NCBI RefSeq assembly: GCF_002567005.1
Contig: NZ_NUZU01000030.1
Coordinates: 83,353-123,948 of the forward strand
Source of the DNA: Bacillus sp. AFS073361
Lineage (GTDB): Bacteria > Bacillota > Bacilli > Bacillales > Cytobacillaceae
Length of the DNA: 40,596 nucleotides
Reading direction: 5' to 3'
Made by a program: the position numbers and the translations under genes. Shown here in pieces: positions 1 through 6,994 of the stretch (positions are counted from its first letter, which is position 1; each line of letters starts with the position of its first letter). The notes under the pieces were generated by a model. It did not search any database. It was given only the letters and a program-made list of their open reading frames with translations, and had not been told where the DNA came from.

Positions 1-42
1 ATCAACAGAGTTCCAAAATCAACATTATTCTTTAACACAACA
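1..42 (+). repeat. Tail of a dispersed repeat copy (cut by window edge)
   Basis: The first bases match the right-hand end of the full repeat at 4845-5025. Both read ATCAACAG, then a degenerate stretch of about 25 bases, then CTTTAACACA and an A-rich tail. Most of this copy lies outside the window, so its length is unknown. It sits just beyond the T-box terminator, between that terminator and the gene it controls. Only about 40 bases are visible and the middle is divergent, so the assignment is moderate. Confidence 0.55.
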
Positions 43-49
43 AAAAAAT

Positions 50-333
50 AAAAAAACCCGTCCCTGGAAAAGGGACGAGTTTTGATAAACACGTGGTTCC
101 ACCCAATTTTTCATTTTCACATAATAACACTTTGAAAATGACTTTGGTCTGTTAACGGTCGAGAGCCGTCAGTCAATTACTAACCGCATGAAGACATGAA
201 GCGTTCACTGCTGAAGTTTAAAGGTGGTAAGTATTATTTTCGTGTTAGGAGGCTTTCAGCCATGTCCTCCCTCTCTAGAAACCGTAAAAAATACTGTTAT
301 CCTTATCATCACTTTTGCTATGACTATACTATG
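50..333 (-). promoter_or_regulatory. T-box riboswitch leader, probably of thrS
   Basis: On the minus strand this leader carries the T-box core TGGGTGGAACCACG (92-105) just before a strong intrinsic terminator (53-83), the usual arrangement in which uncharged tRNA binds and forms an antiterminator. An ACC threonine triplet followed by A lies at 226-228 in the region where the specifier loop is expected. The neighbour ytxC precedes thrS in Bacillus subtilis, which agrees with a threonyl-tRNA synthetase target. The regulated gene is outside the window, so its identity is inferred from synteny and the specifier. I did not fold Stem I fully. Confidence 0.88.
53..83 (-). terminator. T-box leader terminator
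   Basis: A 12-bp stem (AAAACTCGTCCC pairing with GGGACGGGTTTT, one G-U) is followed on the minus strand by a long T-rich run (41-56). It overlaps the expression platform of the T-box leader and is the default OFF structure. Confidence 0.9.
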
Positions 334-339
334 TATGCA

Positions 340-368
340 ATTATAATGATTAATTTTTGAAAAATCAA
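340..368 (-). promoter_or_regulatory. Promoter of the T-box leader
   Basis: On the minus strand a -35 box TTGATT (363-368) and a perfect -10 box TATAAT (340-345) are 17 bp apart. Transcription would start near 333, just before the T-box leader. Confidence 0.75.
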
Positions 369-412
369 GAGACATCAACCTAATAAGACAAATTTTCACA
401 CAATTCCTCTTC

Positions 413-1291
413 TCAAGCCTGATTTTCAGAAGATTGCTGATTCTCCGCCCATTTATTCACTTCTCTTAGTGCAGCAAATGATTTAATGGTTACTCTTTCT
501 TCAAAAATATTTTTAATAGTCCTTACTAAGGGCTCATCCGGGTCCTTTGTATACAAAAAAATAGTTGTAGGCGCAAGTGATAATAATGGGGCAATCGATG
601 CTGAGTCGACATAGACAGGATGGTTTACCAGGAGTTTACGGTCAATCATTCTTGTTAATTCAGCACGTTTCATTTCGACAAACTGCTCATTATAAAAGGT
701 GATTTCCTCATCAAACAATAAATGGAGCACCTCCATTTTTGGTTCACGATTCACCAGAAACTCACGGAGCATCTGCACGAATATTTGATATTCTTGCTCC
801 ATTTTATATTCATCAATCGCAATCTCGACATACCCTTGCAGTGACTGTAAATACGGACGTAAACGAAATTTAAGGAACGAGTCAAACGAAAAAGAGATAT
901 TATCTTGAAAAATATGGTCGATTGCAGATTTGATCTGTTTCTCTTCATTTGTATCGTTTAAAAAAATAGACAGGTCTTCTCGTTGACCTTCGAGGATGGA
1001 ATCAATAATCTCGATAATTTGCTGCTGTTCTTCATATTCATCGTAGAAATAATGGCCTTTTAATATTTCCCTAAACCAATCATCCCGCTTTATGATCGTA
1101 ATGAATTCATAAAAAGCATGTTTAACAATTCTTGAAATTTCAACCGATACCATACTGCTAAAAAATTTTACTATATGTCGATCTTCAATTAGAAGAATAG
1201 TTTCTTTGTCATGATTATTTGGTAAGTACTTCAGCAAGTGGTCATAAAATTTTTCAGCATCCAACTTGCTTTGGAAGATGATTTCCGCCAA
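413..1291 (-). CDS. ytxC: YtxC, putative sporulation protein
   Basis: A 292-residue protein recognised as YtxC by sequence and by its place between the threonyl-tRNA synthetase leader and dnaI, as in B. subtilis (where YtxC is of similar length). The family is linked to sporulation but its molecular function is not known. The protein is acidic and probably mostly helical, with no signal peptide and no membrane segment that I can see. The start is TTG at 1291, preceded at a normal distance by GGGGGG. A terminator lies between it and dnaI, so it is probably transcribed separately. I see no terminator between its stop and the T-box promoter. Confidence 0.85.
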   Translation of the reverse strand: MAEIIFQSKLDAEKFYDHLLKYLPNNHDKETILLIEDRHIVKFFSSMVSVEISRIVKHAFYEFITIIKRDDWFREILKGHYFYDEYEEQQQIIEIIDSILEGQREDLSIFLNDTNEEKQIKSAIDHIFQDNISFSFDSFLKFRLRPYLQSLQGYVEIAIDEYKMEQEYQIFVQMLREFLVNREPKMEVLHLLFDEEITFYNEQFVEMKRAELTRMIDRKLLVNHPVYVDSASIAPLLSLAPTTIFLYTKDPDEPLVRTIKNIFEERVTIKSFAALREVNKWAENQQSSENQA

Positions 1292-1394
1292 CCGAATCCC
1301 CCCTTTAAGCCAATCTTTGTATTAATATATATGGGGGACTTGGCTAAAATAGAAGTTAGCTGGTACATGCTTTTGTTATTTACAGAAAAAAAGG

Positions 1395-1432
1395 ATAGAA
1401 AAAGGACTGCCGACTTGTTTACGACAATCCTA
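1395..1432 (-). terminator. Terminator of the nrdR-dnaB-dnaI operon
   Basis: On the minus strand GGATTGTCG pairs with CGGCAGTCC, all nine positions including G-U pairs, around an 8-base loop. A T-rich run follows. It lies directly after the dnaI stop. Confidence 0.8.
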
Positions 1433-1454
1433 ATACTACATAAATTGATTTAAA

Positions 1455-2381
1455 TTACCTTCTGTTTGGTCCCTCGACCATCACAGGCACACTCAAGGAA
1501 CGAATCCGCTCCATGATTCGTCTTGCCTTCATCTTCTCTTCTTCGCCCCTCTGACTGTAGGTTAAATGATGCTCAAGCCCTTTAAAGTCAAAGTTTGATG
1601 TAAAAAATGTAGGAAGACTCTCAAGCATTCTAAATTGTAGAATGGGGCCAAGCACCTCGTCCCTCGTCCAACTTGAGACAGCTTCAGCGCCAATATCATC
1701 AAGCATAAGGATGGGTTCTTTTTTTAATGCTTCAATTTTTTCATTCAATGTGGAATCCGCGATTGACCCTTTCATTTCTCGCAACAATTCTGGCACATAG
1801 ACAATCATCGAAGAAATTTGTTTCTTCGCCAATTCGTTGGCAATTGCACCTAATAAATAAGATTTTCCCACACCGAATTTCCCATAAAGATAAAGACCTT
1901 TTGGCTTATTTCCTGCCTCATAATTCATTAAGAACGTTGCAGCTTGATCGCCGGCATCGAGTCGGCCAGTGTCCGCTTCAAATTCCTCAAAGGAGGCTTC
2001 CAAGATATCTCTAGGGACATATAAACTCTTGATCAACTTCTCATTTTTCTTCTTTTCGTCAGCCATAATTTTTCGAGGACATTGTTTATACACCACATCG
2101 ATAGAATTCCGAGCTAAAACCAAATCAGGGTGATACCCCTTCATAAAATTGATGCAGCCATCAAGGGATTCACATTTATTGCAATCCTTGCTCTGATTGA
2201 TGTACTCATACAGTTTACTCATACTTTTATCAATCATCACAGAATCAATAGCCTCTTGATTCTGTGACAGAAATGCTTTAACATCAGGATTTTGCAGGAC
2301 TTGCATTCGCTGTTGTTCATATCGTTTTTGAAAACTTTCATTTGAAGCCAATCTATTTAAGGTTTTATTGATTTTCTCCAA
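1455..2381 (-). CDS. dnaI: DnaI, primosomal helicase loader (AAA+ ATPase)
   Basis: A 308-residue loader that delivers the replicative helicase DnaC to the origin together with DnaB and DnaD. The N-terminal domain keeps the zinc-ligand set C67, C70, H84 and C101 that binds helicase in the B. subtilis protein. The AAA+ domain has Walker A GKFGVGKS (167-174), Walker B ILMLDDIG (224-231) and a sensor-like TFFTSNF (258-264). Nearby arginines in the ERIRSL segment could serve as sensor or finger residues. The start is TTG at 2381, preceded by AGGGGGT. It follows dnaB by 12 bases and ends at a terminator, so it is the last gene of nrdR-dnaB-dnaI. Nothing is missing compared with the family. Confidence 0.97.
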   Translation of the reverse strand: MEKINKTLNRLASNESFQKRYEQQRMQVLQNPDVKAFLSQNQEAIDSVMIDKSMSKLYEYINQSKDCNKCESLDGCINFMKGYHPDLVLARNSIDVVYKQCPRKIMADEKKKNEKLIKSLYVPRDILEASFEEFEADTGRLDAGDQAATFLMNYEAGNKPKGLYLYGKFGVGKSYLLGAIANELAKKQISSMIVYVPELLREMKGSIADSTLNEKIEALKKEPILMLDDIGAEAVSSWTRDEVLGPILQFRMLESLPTFFTSNFDFKGLEHHLTYSQRGEEEKMKARRIMERIRSLSVPVMVEGPNRR

Positions 2382-2393
2382 CTACGGCACCCC

Positions 2394-3782
2394 CTATTTG
2401 CGGAACGCTTTTAATTTTTCTTCAATTGCCCGTTTCTTTGCTTCGACCTCATTATTAGTTCCCTGCGAAGGCTCTTTGCTTGTGTCCTTAGTGCCCTCAT
2501 CAAACCAATCTGGGATTAATTCTGTCCGTATCGGCTTTTTACTAGTTGATTTCCCCGTTTTTTTACTCTCGGTTGCCTTGTGTTCTTCATTTTTCGCAAG
2601 TTCCATTGCTTCCTTCACCGTTTTAACCTGCTTCCTTGCCCAATGACTAGCAATGGTCTCCACAAAACCCTTGGTAAATTTCATGTCCGTCTTTCTCATT
2701 GCCACTTCAATTAAAACATTGACAACACCCGGTGGCAGTTTATATTTAATCATAATTTCTTCTAATGTCTTCAAATTGGCATTCGAAGGCTCTACTCCGC
2801 CTGAGAATTCTTTAAAAACGATTAGCGGCGGGGTCGTTTCGTAAGAACGGATTAATTTCTCCTCCGGAGTTTTAGGTTCAGTGATTTGAGTTTGGTGGAC
2901 AATAGGCTGGGTTCGGTTAATAAGACTTGGTAACTGGTCATAATTAACAAACTGATACCAATCCCGAGCACCTTTTCTTAAGTCTTCAATGTCAATCTCA
3001 TCATGTTCGTTAATAGCGCCTAAGATGAAATTCTTCATTTCTAATGGGGAGATTTGATACAGAAATGCAAGATTACTAATCACTGCTTTTACTTTTGGCG
3101 TTAATGCTTTTTTCGGAACGAGTGACTCATTCAGCCCGGCTGCTAACATATCAAAATCAAACGTGTCCAAACCAATTTGAATCGGATTGGAATCCGACCG
3201 TCCAATAAACTGCTGATTTTCTTCCTCATGTAATTCTTCAGAAATCCCATGTATATATTGCATACTGCCTGGTGCAGCTGAAGCAAACACATCCTGAAAG
3301 GCTTTAGTAACATCAACATACTCATCTTCACTCGGCTTTTGTTGATCACTAAAAAAGCGTTTCAACCGTGAAAAATGGGTTTTTCCGATCTTTCGGTAAA
3401 GATAAATATTTAGCATCCCATCTAAAAAGAATTGTTGGGGACTTAATGGAGGACGAAGTTCATATAAAAACGACCTGCCTCCTTCATCTGTTTTGACACG
3501 GGTATTTAACAAACCTATGCCTTCTAACTTTAACCTTGCTTCAAAAATGTCCTTTAAGTTCATCTCTAAGAGATTCATCAACAGATGGTGTGTGGAGGAC
3601 TCAGACCATAAACGGTTTTCCTCTACCTCTGCCCAGAGAGTCATATATAAACTAAAGCAAGTTGAACCAATCAAAGGCTGATATAAAAACGTCAGCACTT
3701 TCCGGTCATAATCATGCAGTAGCCCATCAGCAGTTACGATATAACGGTCAATAGGAAGAATTTCCTGCCAATGCTGCGCCAT
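2394..3782 (-). CDS. dnaB: DnaB, replication initiation and membrane attachment protein
   Basis: A 462-residue primosomal protein of Bacilli. It remodels origin DNA and helps load helicase with DnaD and DnaI, and it is also involved in attaching the origin to the membrane. It has the DnaB/DnaD arrangement of an N-terminal winged-helix region (LLHDYDRKVLTFLYQPLIG) and C-terminal DnaD-like segments ending in WARKQVKTVKEAMELA. A charged, low-complexity Lys/Glu/Ser tail follows. The frame stays open to a TTG at 3824, but ATG at 3782 is preceded by GGGGAAGG and gives MAQHWQEILP, matching the B. subtilis N terminus. It lies 57 bases after nrdR and 12 bases before dnaI. Confidence 0.95.
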   Translation of the reverse strand: MAQHWQEILPIDRYIVTADGLLHDYDRKVLTFLYQPLIGSTCFSLYMTLWAEVEENRLWSESSTHHLLMNLLEMNLKDIFEARLKLEGIGLLNTRVKTDEGGRSFLYELRPPLSPQQFFLDGMLNIYLYRKIGKTHFSRLKRFFSDQQKPSEDEYVDVTKAFQDVFASAAPGSMQYIHGISEELHEEENQQFIGRSDSNPIQIGLDTFDFDMLAAGLNESLVPKKALTPKVKAVISNLAFLYQISPLEMKNFILGAINEHDEIDIEDLRKGARDWYQFVNYDQLPSLINRTQPIVHQTQITEPKTPEEKLIRSYETTPPLIVFKEFSGGVEPSNANLKTLEEIMIKYKLPPGVVNVLIEVAMRKTDMKFTKGFVETIASHWARKQVKTVKEAMELAKNEEHKATESKKTGKSTSKKPIRTELIPDWFDEGTKDTSKEPSQGTNNEVEAKKRAIEEKLKAFRK

Positions 3783-3839
3783 AATACTACAACCTTCCCC
3801 TGTTATAAAGTCAAAAAGAGCCAAAAACCTATTTAGCTC

Positions 3840-4301
3840 TTACGATTTTTCTTTTTTTATTAATTCTTTTAATTCATCAATGAAAACATTGATATCCTTA
3901 AATTGTCGATAAACAGATGCGAATCTGACATAGGCAACTTCGTCCACATGCGCTAGCCTGTCCATTACCATTTCACCTATGGCTTCACTTTTTATTTCAG
4001 AGACCCCCTGACTTCGCAGGTCTTTTTCAACACCGTGGGTTATATCTTCTAGTTCCTTTAAGGCCACAGGCCGCTTCTCACAAGCTTTTATTAAACCTCG
4101 TAAGATTTTATCACGACTGAACTCTTCTCTGGTACCTTCTTTTTTGACTACAATTAACGGGATCTCTTCAATCTTCTCAAATGTAGTAAAACGATACCCA
4201 CATTCCTCACATTCGCGTCTCCTCCGTGTGGCCCGGCCTTCATCAACAGGCCTGGAATCAAGGACACGTGTACCATAATTTTGACAAGAAGGGCATTTCA
4301 T
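3840..4301 (-). CDS. nrdR: NrdR, ATP-cone repressor of ribonucleotide reductase genes
   Basis: A 153-residue transcriptional regulator that binds NrdR boxes at nrd promoters and senses ATP/dATP through an ATP-cone. The N-terminal zinc ribbon is complete (C3, C6, C31, C34), followed by the basic RRRR segment and FTTFEK. The ATP-cone spans about residues 46-136. A frame extension to a TTG at 4316 is unlikely, because that codon overlaps the GGAG that serves the ATG at 4301. The latter gives MKCPSC, the invariant family start. It is the first gene of nrdR-dnaB-dnaI, the same coupling of dNTP control and replication initiation seen in B. subtilis. Confidence 0.97.
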   Translation of the reverse strand: MKCPSCQNYGTRVLDSRPVDEGRATRRRRECEECGYRFTTFEKIEEIPLIVVKKEGTREEFSRDKILRGLIKACEKRPVALKELEDITHGVEKDLRSQGVSEIKSEAIGEMVMDRLAHVDEVAYVRFASVYRQFKDINVFIDELKELIKKEKS

Positions 4302-4353
4302 TGTAATCAACTCCAAATCTACACTGTAGCTTCCGAACTAAACGCTTACTTTC

Positions 4354-4382
4354 ATCTTATAAAAAAGAATATCTTTATACAA
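4354..4382 (-). promoter_or_regulatory. Candidate promoter of nrdR-dnaB-dnaI
   Basis: On the minus strand TTGTAT (4377-4382) and TAAGAT (4354-4359) are separated by 17 bp, about 50 bases upstream of the nrdR start. Both boxes are imperfect. Confidence 0.4.
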
Positions 4383-4389
4383 GTAAGTA

Positions 4390-4785
4390 TTAGGAGTTTT
4401 TTATTCCTACGAAGTTATGTAATTGATTAATTCGCTCGTAATAAGAAATAATCCGCTTTTTTAAAGCAGGATAGGTGCCGAGAATCGAAATTTTTTCAGA
4501 TGAAATATTAAAGTCTACTGCGGTTTCCATTGGTTTTACAGACACAATGGTAACAATCAGAAAGCATTTAATTGGTTTATTGATTTCAATAGCAATTTCT
4601 CCATGATCTTTAGAAACGGTTGTTACTTGGCAATCGGCATCTTCATGAAATAACTTTTCAACTGAATCGAAAACTTGGTTAAACTTTGCCTTATAATAAT
4701 GCGTTTTTAAAGAATCGTCAGCAATTTTGTCTGAAGTCTCAATTTGCTGCTTAAATCGAACAAATAAGTTACCTAACATAGCCAT
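4390..4785 (-). CDS. Conserved cytosolic protein of unknown function
   Basis: A 131-residue soluble protein that I cannot assign to a characterised family. I believe close relatives in Bacillus are annotated only as cytosolic protein. The N-terminal third is amphipathic and helical (RFKQQIETSDKIADD, then HYYKAKF). The middle alternates like beta strands ([17 protein letters not shown]), and the C-terminal helix is KKRIISYYERINQL. There is no signal peptide or membrane segment. The start at 4785 is the ATG 6 bases after GGGAGG. A longer frame to a TTG at 4800 overlaps that site, and a second ATG lies two codons in. It sits between the nrdR promoter and a repeat element and is probably a single-gene unit. 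Confidence 0.75.
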   Translation of the reverse strand: MAMLGNLFVRFKQQIETSDKIADDSLKTHYYKAKFNQVFDSVEKLFHEDADCQVTTVSKDHGEIAIEINKPIKCFLIVTIVSVKPMETAVDFNISSEKISILGTYPALKKRIISYYERINQLHNFVGIKNS

Positions 4786-4844
4786 ACTTTTCCTCCCCAA
4801 TTGTCTTTTGTTTTATTGTACAACATTTTCGCTTAAAATATAGC

Positions 4845-5025
4845 CTCTGTTAAAGTTGCCTGTTGATTTCCGCTCCAGGCACTTCGCTTTCCGCGGGCGG
4901 TCCGGGGAGCCTCCTCGTCGCTGCGCTCCTGCGGGGTCTCCCCTGCCCCGTACTCCCGCAGGAGTCTTCGTGCCTTCCACTCCAATCAACAGGGTGCCTA
5001 ATTCAGCAATAAACTTTAACACAGA
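4845..5025. repeat. GC-rich MITE-like repeat, full copy
   Basis: About 181 bp, much richer in GC than its surroundings. The ends are imperfect inverted repeats: TCTGTTAAAGTT (4846-4857) and AAACTTTAACACAGA (5011-5025). Just inside them, CTGTTGATT and AATCAACAG also face each other. The interior is full of nested palindromes, including AGGGGAG/CTCCCC and CTCCTGCGGGAG. No convincing protein is encoded; the open frame across it is a by-product of base composition. A truncated copy lies at 31418-31486 and further copies touch both window edges, so this is a dispersed family. Similar GC-rich elements are common in Bacillus intergenic DNA, but I cannot give the family a name. Confidence 0.85.
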
Positions 5026-5033
5026 CAAAATAT

Positions 5034-5064
5034 AAAAAGAGGTGTATGTTTAGATACACCTCTT
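5034..5064 (-). terminator. speD terminator
   Basis: AAGAGGTGTAT and ATACACCTCTT form a perfect 11-bp stem with a 6-base loop. On the minus strand it is followed by a T run. It lies just after the speD stop. Confidence 0.92.
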
Positions 5065-5082
5065 ACCAATTATGTTCATAGA

Positions 5083-5463
5083 TTATAGTATTTTTGCCTG
5101 TTTTACATGGACAGGACCCATGCCGCGTGGAATTTCAATATTTTCACGTGTTTGGGCATTTAATGCCTCAGCAATATAATCTGCTGCAACATTAGGATTT
5201 AAATCGCCGCAAGTGAAGACATCAATGCTGGCGTACCCATGTTCAGGGAAGCTGTGAATAGTTAGATGTGATTCGGAAATAATGACGACACCACTCACAC
5301 CTTGTGGAGCAAATTTATGAAATGCTACTTCACGGATTTCTGCCCCAGATTTAAGAGCTGCTTCAACAAAAGTCATTTCAATAAAATTCATATCGTTTAG
5401 TTTTTCAAAGTCGCATCCCCATAACTCAGAGATCACGTGACGTCCCATTGTTTCCATATTCAT
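5083..5463 (-). CDS. speD: S-adenosylmethionine decarboxylase proenzyme
   Basis: A 126-residue pyruvoyl enzyme that decarboxylates S-adenosylmethionine to supply aminopropyl groups for spermidine synthesis. The self-cleavage site lies between E64 and S65 in [11 protein letters not shown]70 and C85 are the other processing and catalytic residues. If translation starts at the third codon (5457), these become S63, H68 and C83, the numbering known from the Thermotoga maritima enzyme. The Shine-Dalgarno AGAGGGGG is spaced better for that second ATG, so 5457 is a real alternative. It is a single-gene unit with its own promoter, structured leader and terminator. Confidence 0.97.
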   Translation of the reverse strand: MNMETMGRHVISELWGCDFEKLNDMNFIEMTFVEAALKSGAEIREVAFHKFAPQGVSGVVIISESHLTIHSFPEHGYASIDVFTCGDLNPNVAADYIAEALNAQTRENIEIPRGMGPVHVKQAKIL

Positions 5464-5600
5464 TTTCCCCCTCTAACCTTTTTGTTCTTTCTTGAAATCA
5501 TGTATTGACGGTATCTTATAACTACCACGGGGGAAAGTTAGTCCAGAGAGGTCCTAACCCTTTAAGTAATTAATCGCTACCTAATTTCAAGAAGTTCACG
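5464..5600 (-). ncRNA. Structured leader of speD (candidate cis-regulatory RNA)
   Basis: The predicted speD transcript begins near 5600 and carries about 137 untranslated bases. CTTGAAAT (5584-5591 on the minus strand) pairs perfectly with ATTTCAAG (5491-5498), closing a domain of 85 enclosed bases. Inside it, GTTAG (5554-5558) pairs with CTAAC (5537-5541), and a second small hairpin of the GGTA...TACC type follows. The Shine-Dalgarno lies just after the closing stem. No intrinsic terminator is visible inside, so any control would act on translation or RNA stability. I do not recognise it as a named riboswitch class. Confidence 0.55.
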
Positions 5601-5606
5601 ATGACT

Positions 5607-5635
5607 AGTATACTTTGTTTATATTTTTTTTGCAA
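5607..5635 (-). promoter_or_regulatory. speD promoter
   Basis: On the minus strand TTGCAA (5630-5635) and TATACT (5607-5612) are 17 bp apart, with an A-rich spacer. Transcription would start near 5600, just before the closing stem of the leader. Confidence 0.65.
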
Positions 5636-5744
5636 CCTATCAATTTAAAAAACTTTATTAGGACGGGCTTTGTCATCCATTTGTTAATAAATTCAACAAA
5701 GCTATTTTATGCCTATTTCACCAAAATGGCACAAGATAGCACAC

Positions 5745-5777
5745 AAAAAAAAGCTGTCAAATCGACAGCTTTTTTTG
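5745..5777. terminator. gapB terminator
   Basis: A stem AAGCTGTC/GACAGCTT (5751-5758 with 5764-5771) is flanked by A and T runs on both sides, so it can work in either direction. On the minus strand it lies right after gapB. Confidence 0.9.
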
Positions 5778-5785
5778 CGCTTTAT

Positions 5786-6817
5786 TTACCCAACCTTTAA
5801 CTCTGAGGACTTTGCTATTTGCTGAGCAACCAACAGAGTGAGATCTACCACACGTGACGAATAGCCCCATTCATTATCATACCATGCCAAAACCTTTACT
5901 TTTCTTGTGCCCATCACCATAGTGGATAAACCGTCAATGATGGCAGAATGCTCATTCGTATTAAAATCAACAGATACTAACGGTTCCATTGTGAAATCCA
6001 AAATACCTTTTAATGGTCCATTTGCTGCTTCCATAAGGGCATGATTGACTTCATCGACCGTCACATCTTGTTTAAGATCCACGACTAAATCAACTAGTGA
6101 AACGTTTGGTGTTGGTACGCGAAGTGACATACCATGTAATTTCCCCTTTAACTGTGGTAAGACTAGAGATATTGCTTTCGCTGCACCTGTTGTCGTTGGA
6201 ATGATTGATTGACCGCATGCACGAGCCCTCCGTAAATCTTTATGAGGGTTATCAATATTTTTTTGATCATTTGTATAGGCATGAATCGTGGTCATTAATC
6301 CGCATTCAATTCCAAACTTATCGTCTAATACCTTTGCAACTGGTGCTAGACAGTTGGTTGTACATGATGCATTGGAGATAATGTCATGAACATTAACATC
6401 TAACATTTCCTCATTTACACCCATGACAATTGTAACATCCTCATTTTTTCCCGGAGCAGTTAAAATCACTTTCTTTGCTCCCGCTTCTAAATGTAATGCC
6501 GCTGCTTCACGGGCATTAAACTTCCCAGTAGCTTCGATAACAATCTCAATCCCAAGCTCTCTCCATGGAAGTTCCTCTGGATTACGACTGCTCAATAGTT
6601 TAATCCTTTTTCCATTTACAAGTAACTCTTCATCTAAAGGAATAACATCTCCTTGAAATGGTCCATGATTAGTATCATATTTAAGTAGATGTGCTAATGT
6701 TTCTGCGGGATAACTAGCGTTTATGGCTACAACATCAAGTTTATTTTCAAGGATCGCTTTTCTAAAAACCATCCTTCCAATTCTTCCAAACCCATTAATC
6801 GCAACTTTTGTCTTCAT
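5786..6817 (-). CDS. gapB: GapB, gluconeogenic glyceraldehyde-3-phosphate dehydrogenase
   Basis: A 343-residue GAPDH with Rossmann motif INGFGRIGR, catalytic C152 in SNASCTTNC and H179. The cofactor-loop sequence AINASYPAE lacks the acidic residue that gives glycolytic GapA its NAD preference. This matches B. subtilis GapB, which favours NADP and works in gluconeogenesis. Its place next to speD and coaE is the gapB position in B. subtilis. Two sites fitting the CcpN operator consensus lie upstream, as expected for a gene repressed during glycolytic growth. It is monocistronic, with its own terminator. Confidence 0.96.
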   Translation of the reverse strand: MKTKVAINGFGRIGRMVFRKAILENKLDVVAINASYPAETLAHLLKYDTNHGPFQGDVIPLDEELLVNGKRIKLLSSRNPEELPWRELGIEIVIEATGKFNAREAAALHLEAGAKKVILTAPGKNEDVTIVMGVNEEMLDVNVHDIISNASCTTNCLAPVAKVLDDKFGIECGLMTTIHAYTNDQKNIDNPHKDLRRARACGQSIIPTTTGAAKAISLVLPQLKGKLHGMSLRVPTPNVSLVDLVVDLKQDVTVDEVNHALMEAANGPLKGILDFTMEPLVSVDFNTNEHSAIIDGLSTMVMGTRKVKVLAWYDNEWGYSSRVVDLTLLVAQQIAKSSELKVG

Positions 6818-6838
6818 TTTTGCAACCCCTTTTGTATT

Positions 6839-6849
6839 AGTGACATACT
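6839..6849 (+). promoter_or_regulatory. Candidate CcpN operator 1 (gapB)
   Basis: AGTGACATACT on the plus strand matches the CcpN consensus TRTGHYATAYW, as I remember it, at 10 of 11 positions. It lies in the gapB 5' untranslated region, 33 bp from the second site. Confidence 0.55.
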
Positions 6850-6871
6850 TAATACTTGTATTATTGTAATT

Positions 6872-6882
6872 AGTATAACATA
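6872..6882 (-). promoter_or_regulatory. Candidate CcpN operator 2 overlapping the gapB -10 box
   Basis: TATGTTATACT on the minus strand matches the CcpN consensus TRTGHYATAYW at all 11 positions. It contains TATACT (6872-6877), the likely -10 box of gapB. There is no good -35 box 17 bp upstream. Binding here would block RNA polymerase directly. Confidence 0.65.
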
Positions 6883-6952
6883 TTTAGGTGGAATTGTGAT
6901 GAATTATGTGCGGATTTTTTAATGTTTAATAATTTAGATAACTTAATAATAT

Positions 6953-6979
6953 AAAAAAAGAGAAGGGGGACTCCTTCTC
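6953..6979 (-). terminator. Terminator of the phoP-phoR-polA-mutM-ytaF-coaE operon
   Basis: GAGAAGG (6960-6966) pairs with CCTTCTC (6973-6979), and a T run follows on the minus strand. It comes directly after the coaE stop. Confidence 0.85.
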
Positions 6980-6994
6980 TCCGGTTGTTTCATC

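Noticed and set aside
1238..1453. A 71-codon plus-strand frame between ytxC and dnaI
   Set aside because: It overlaps the ytxC start and the dnaI terminator, and has no ribosome site or recognisable product.
4813..5028. A 71-codon open frame across the GC-rich repeat
   Set aside because: Its Gly/Arg/Pro-rich product follows from the repeat's base composition. There is no Shine-Dalgarno, and the other repeat copies do not keep the frame.
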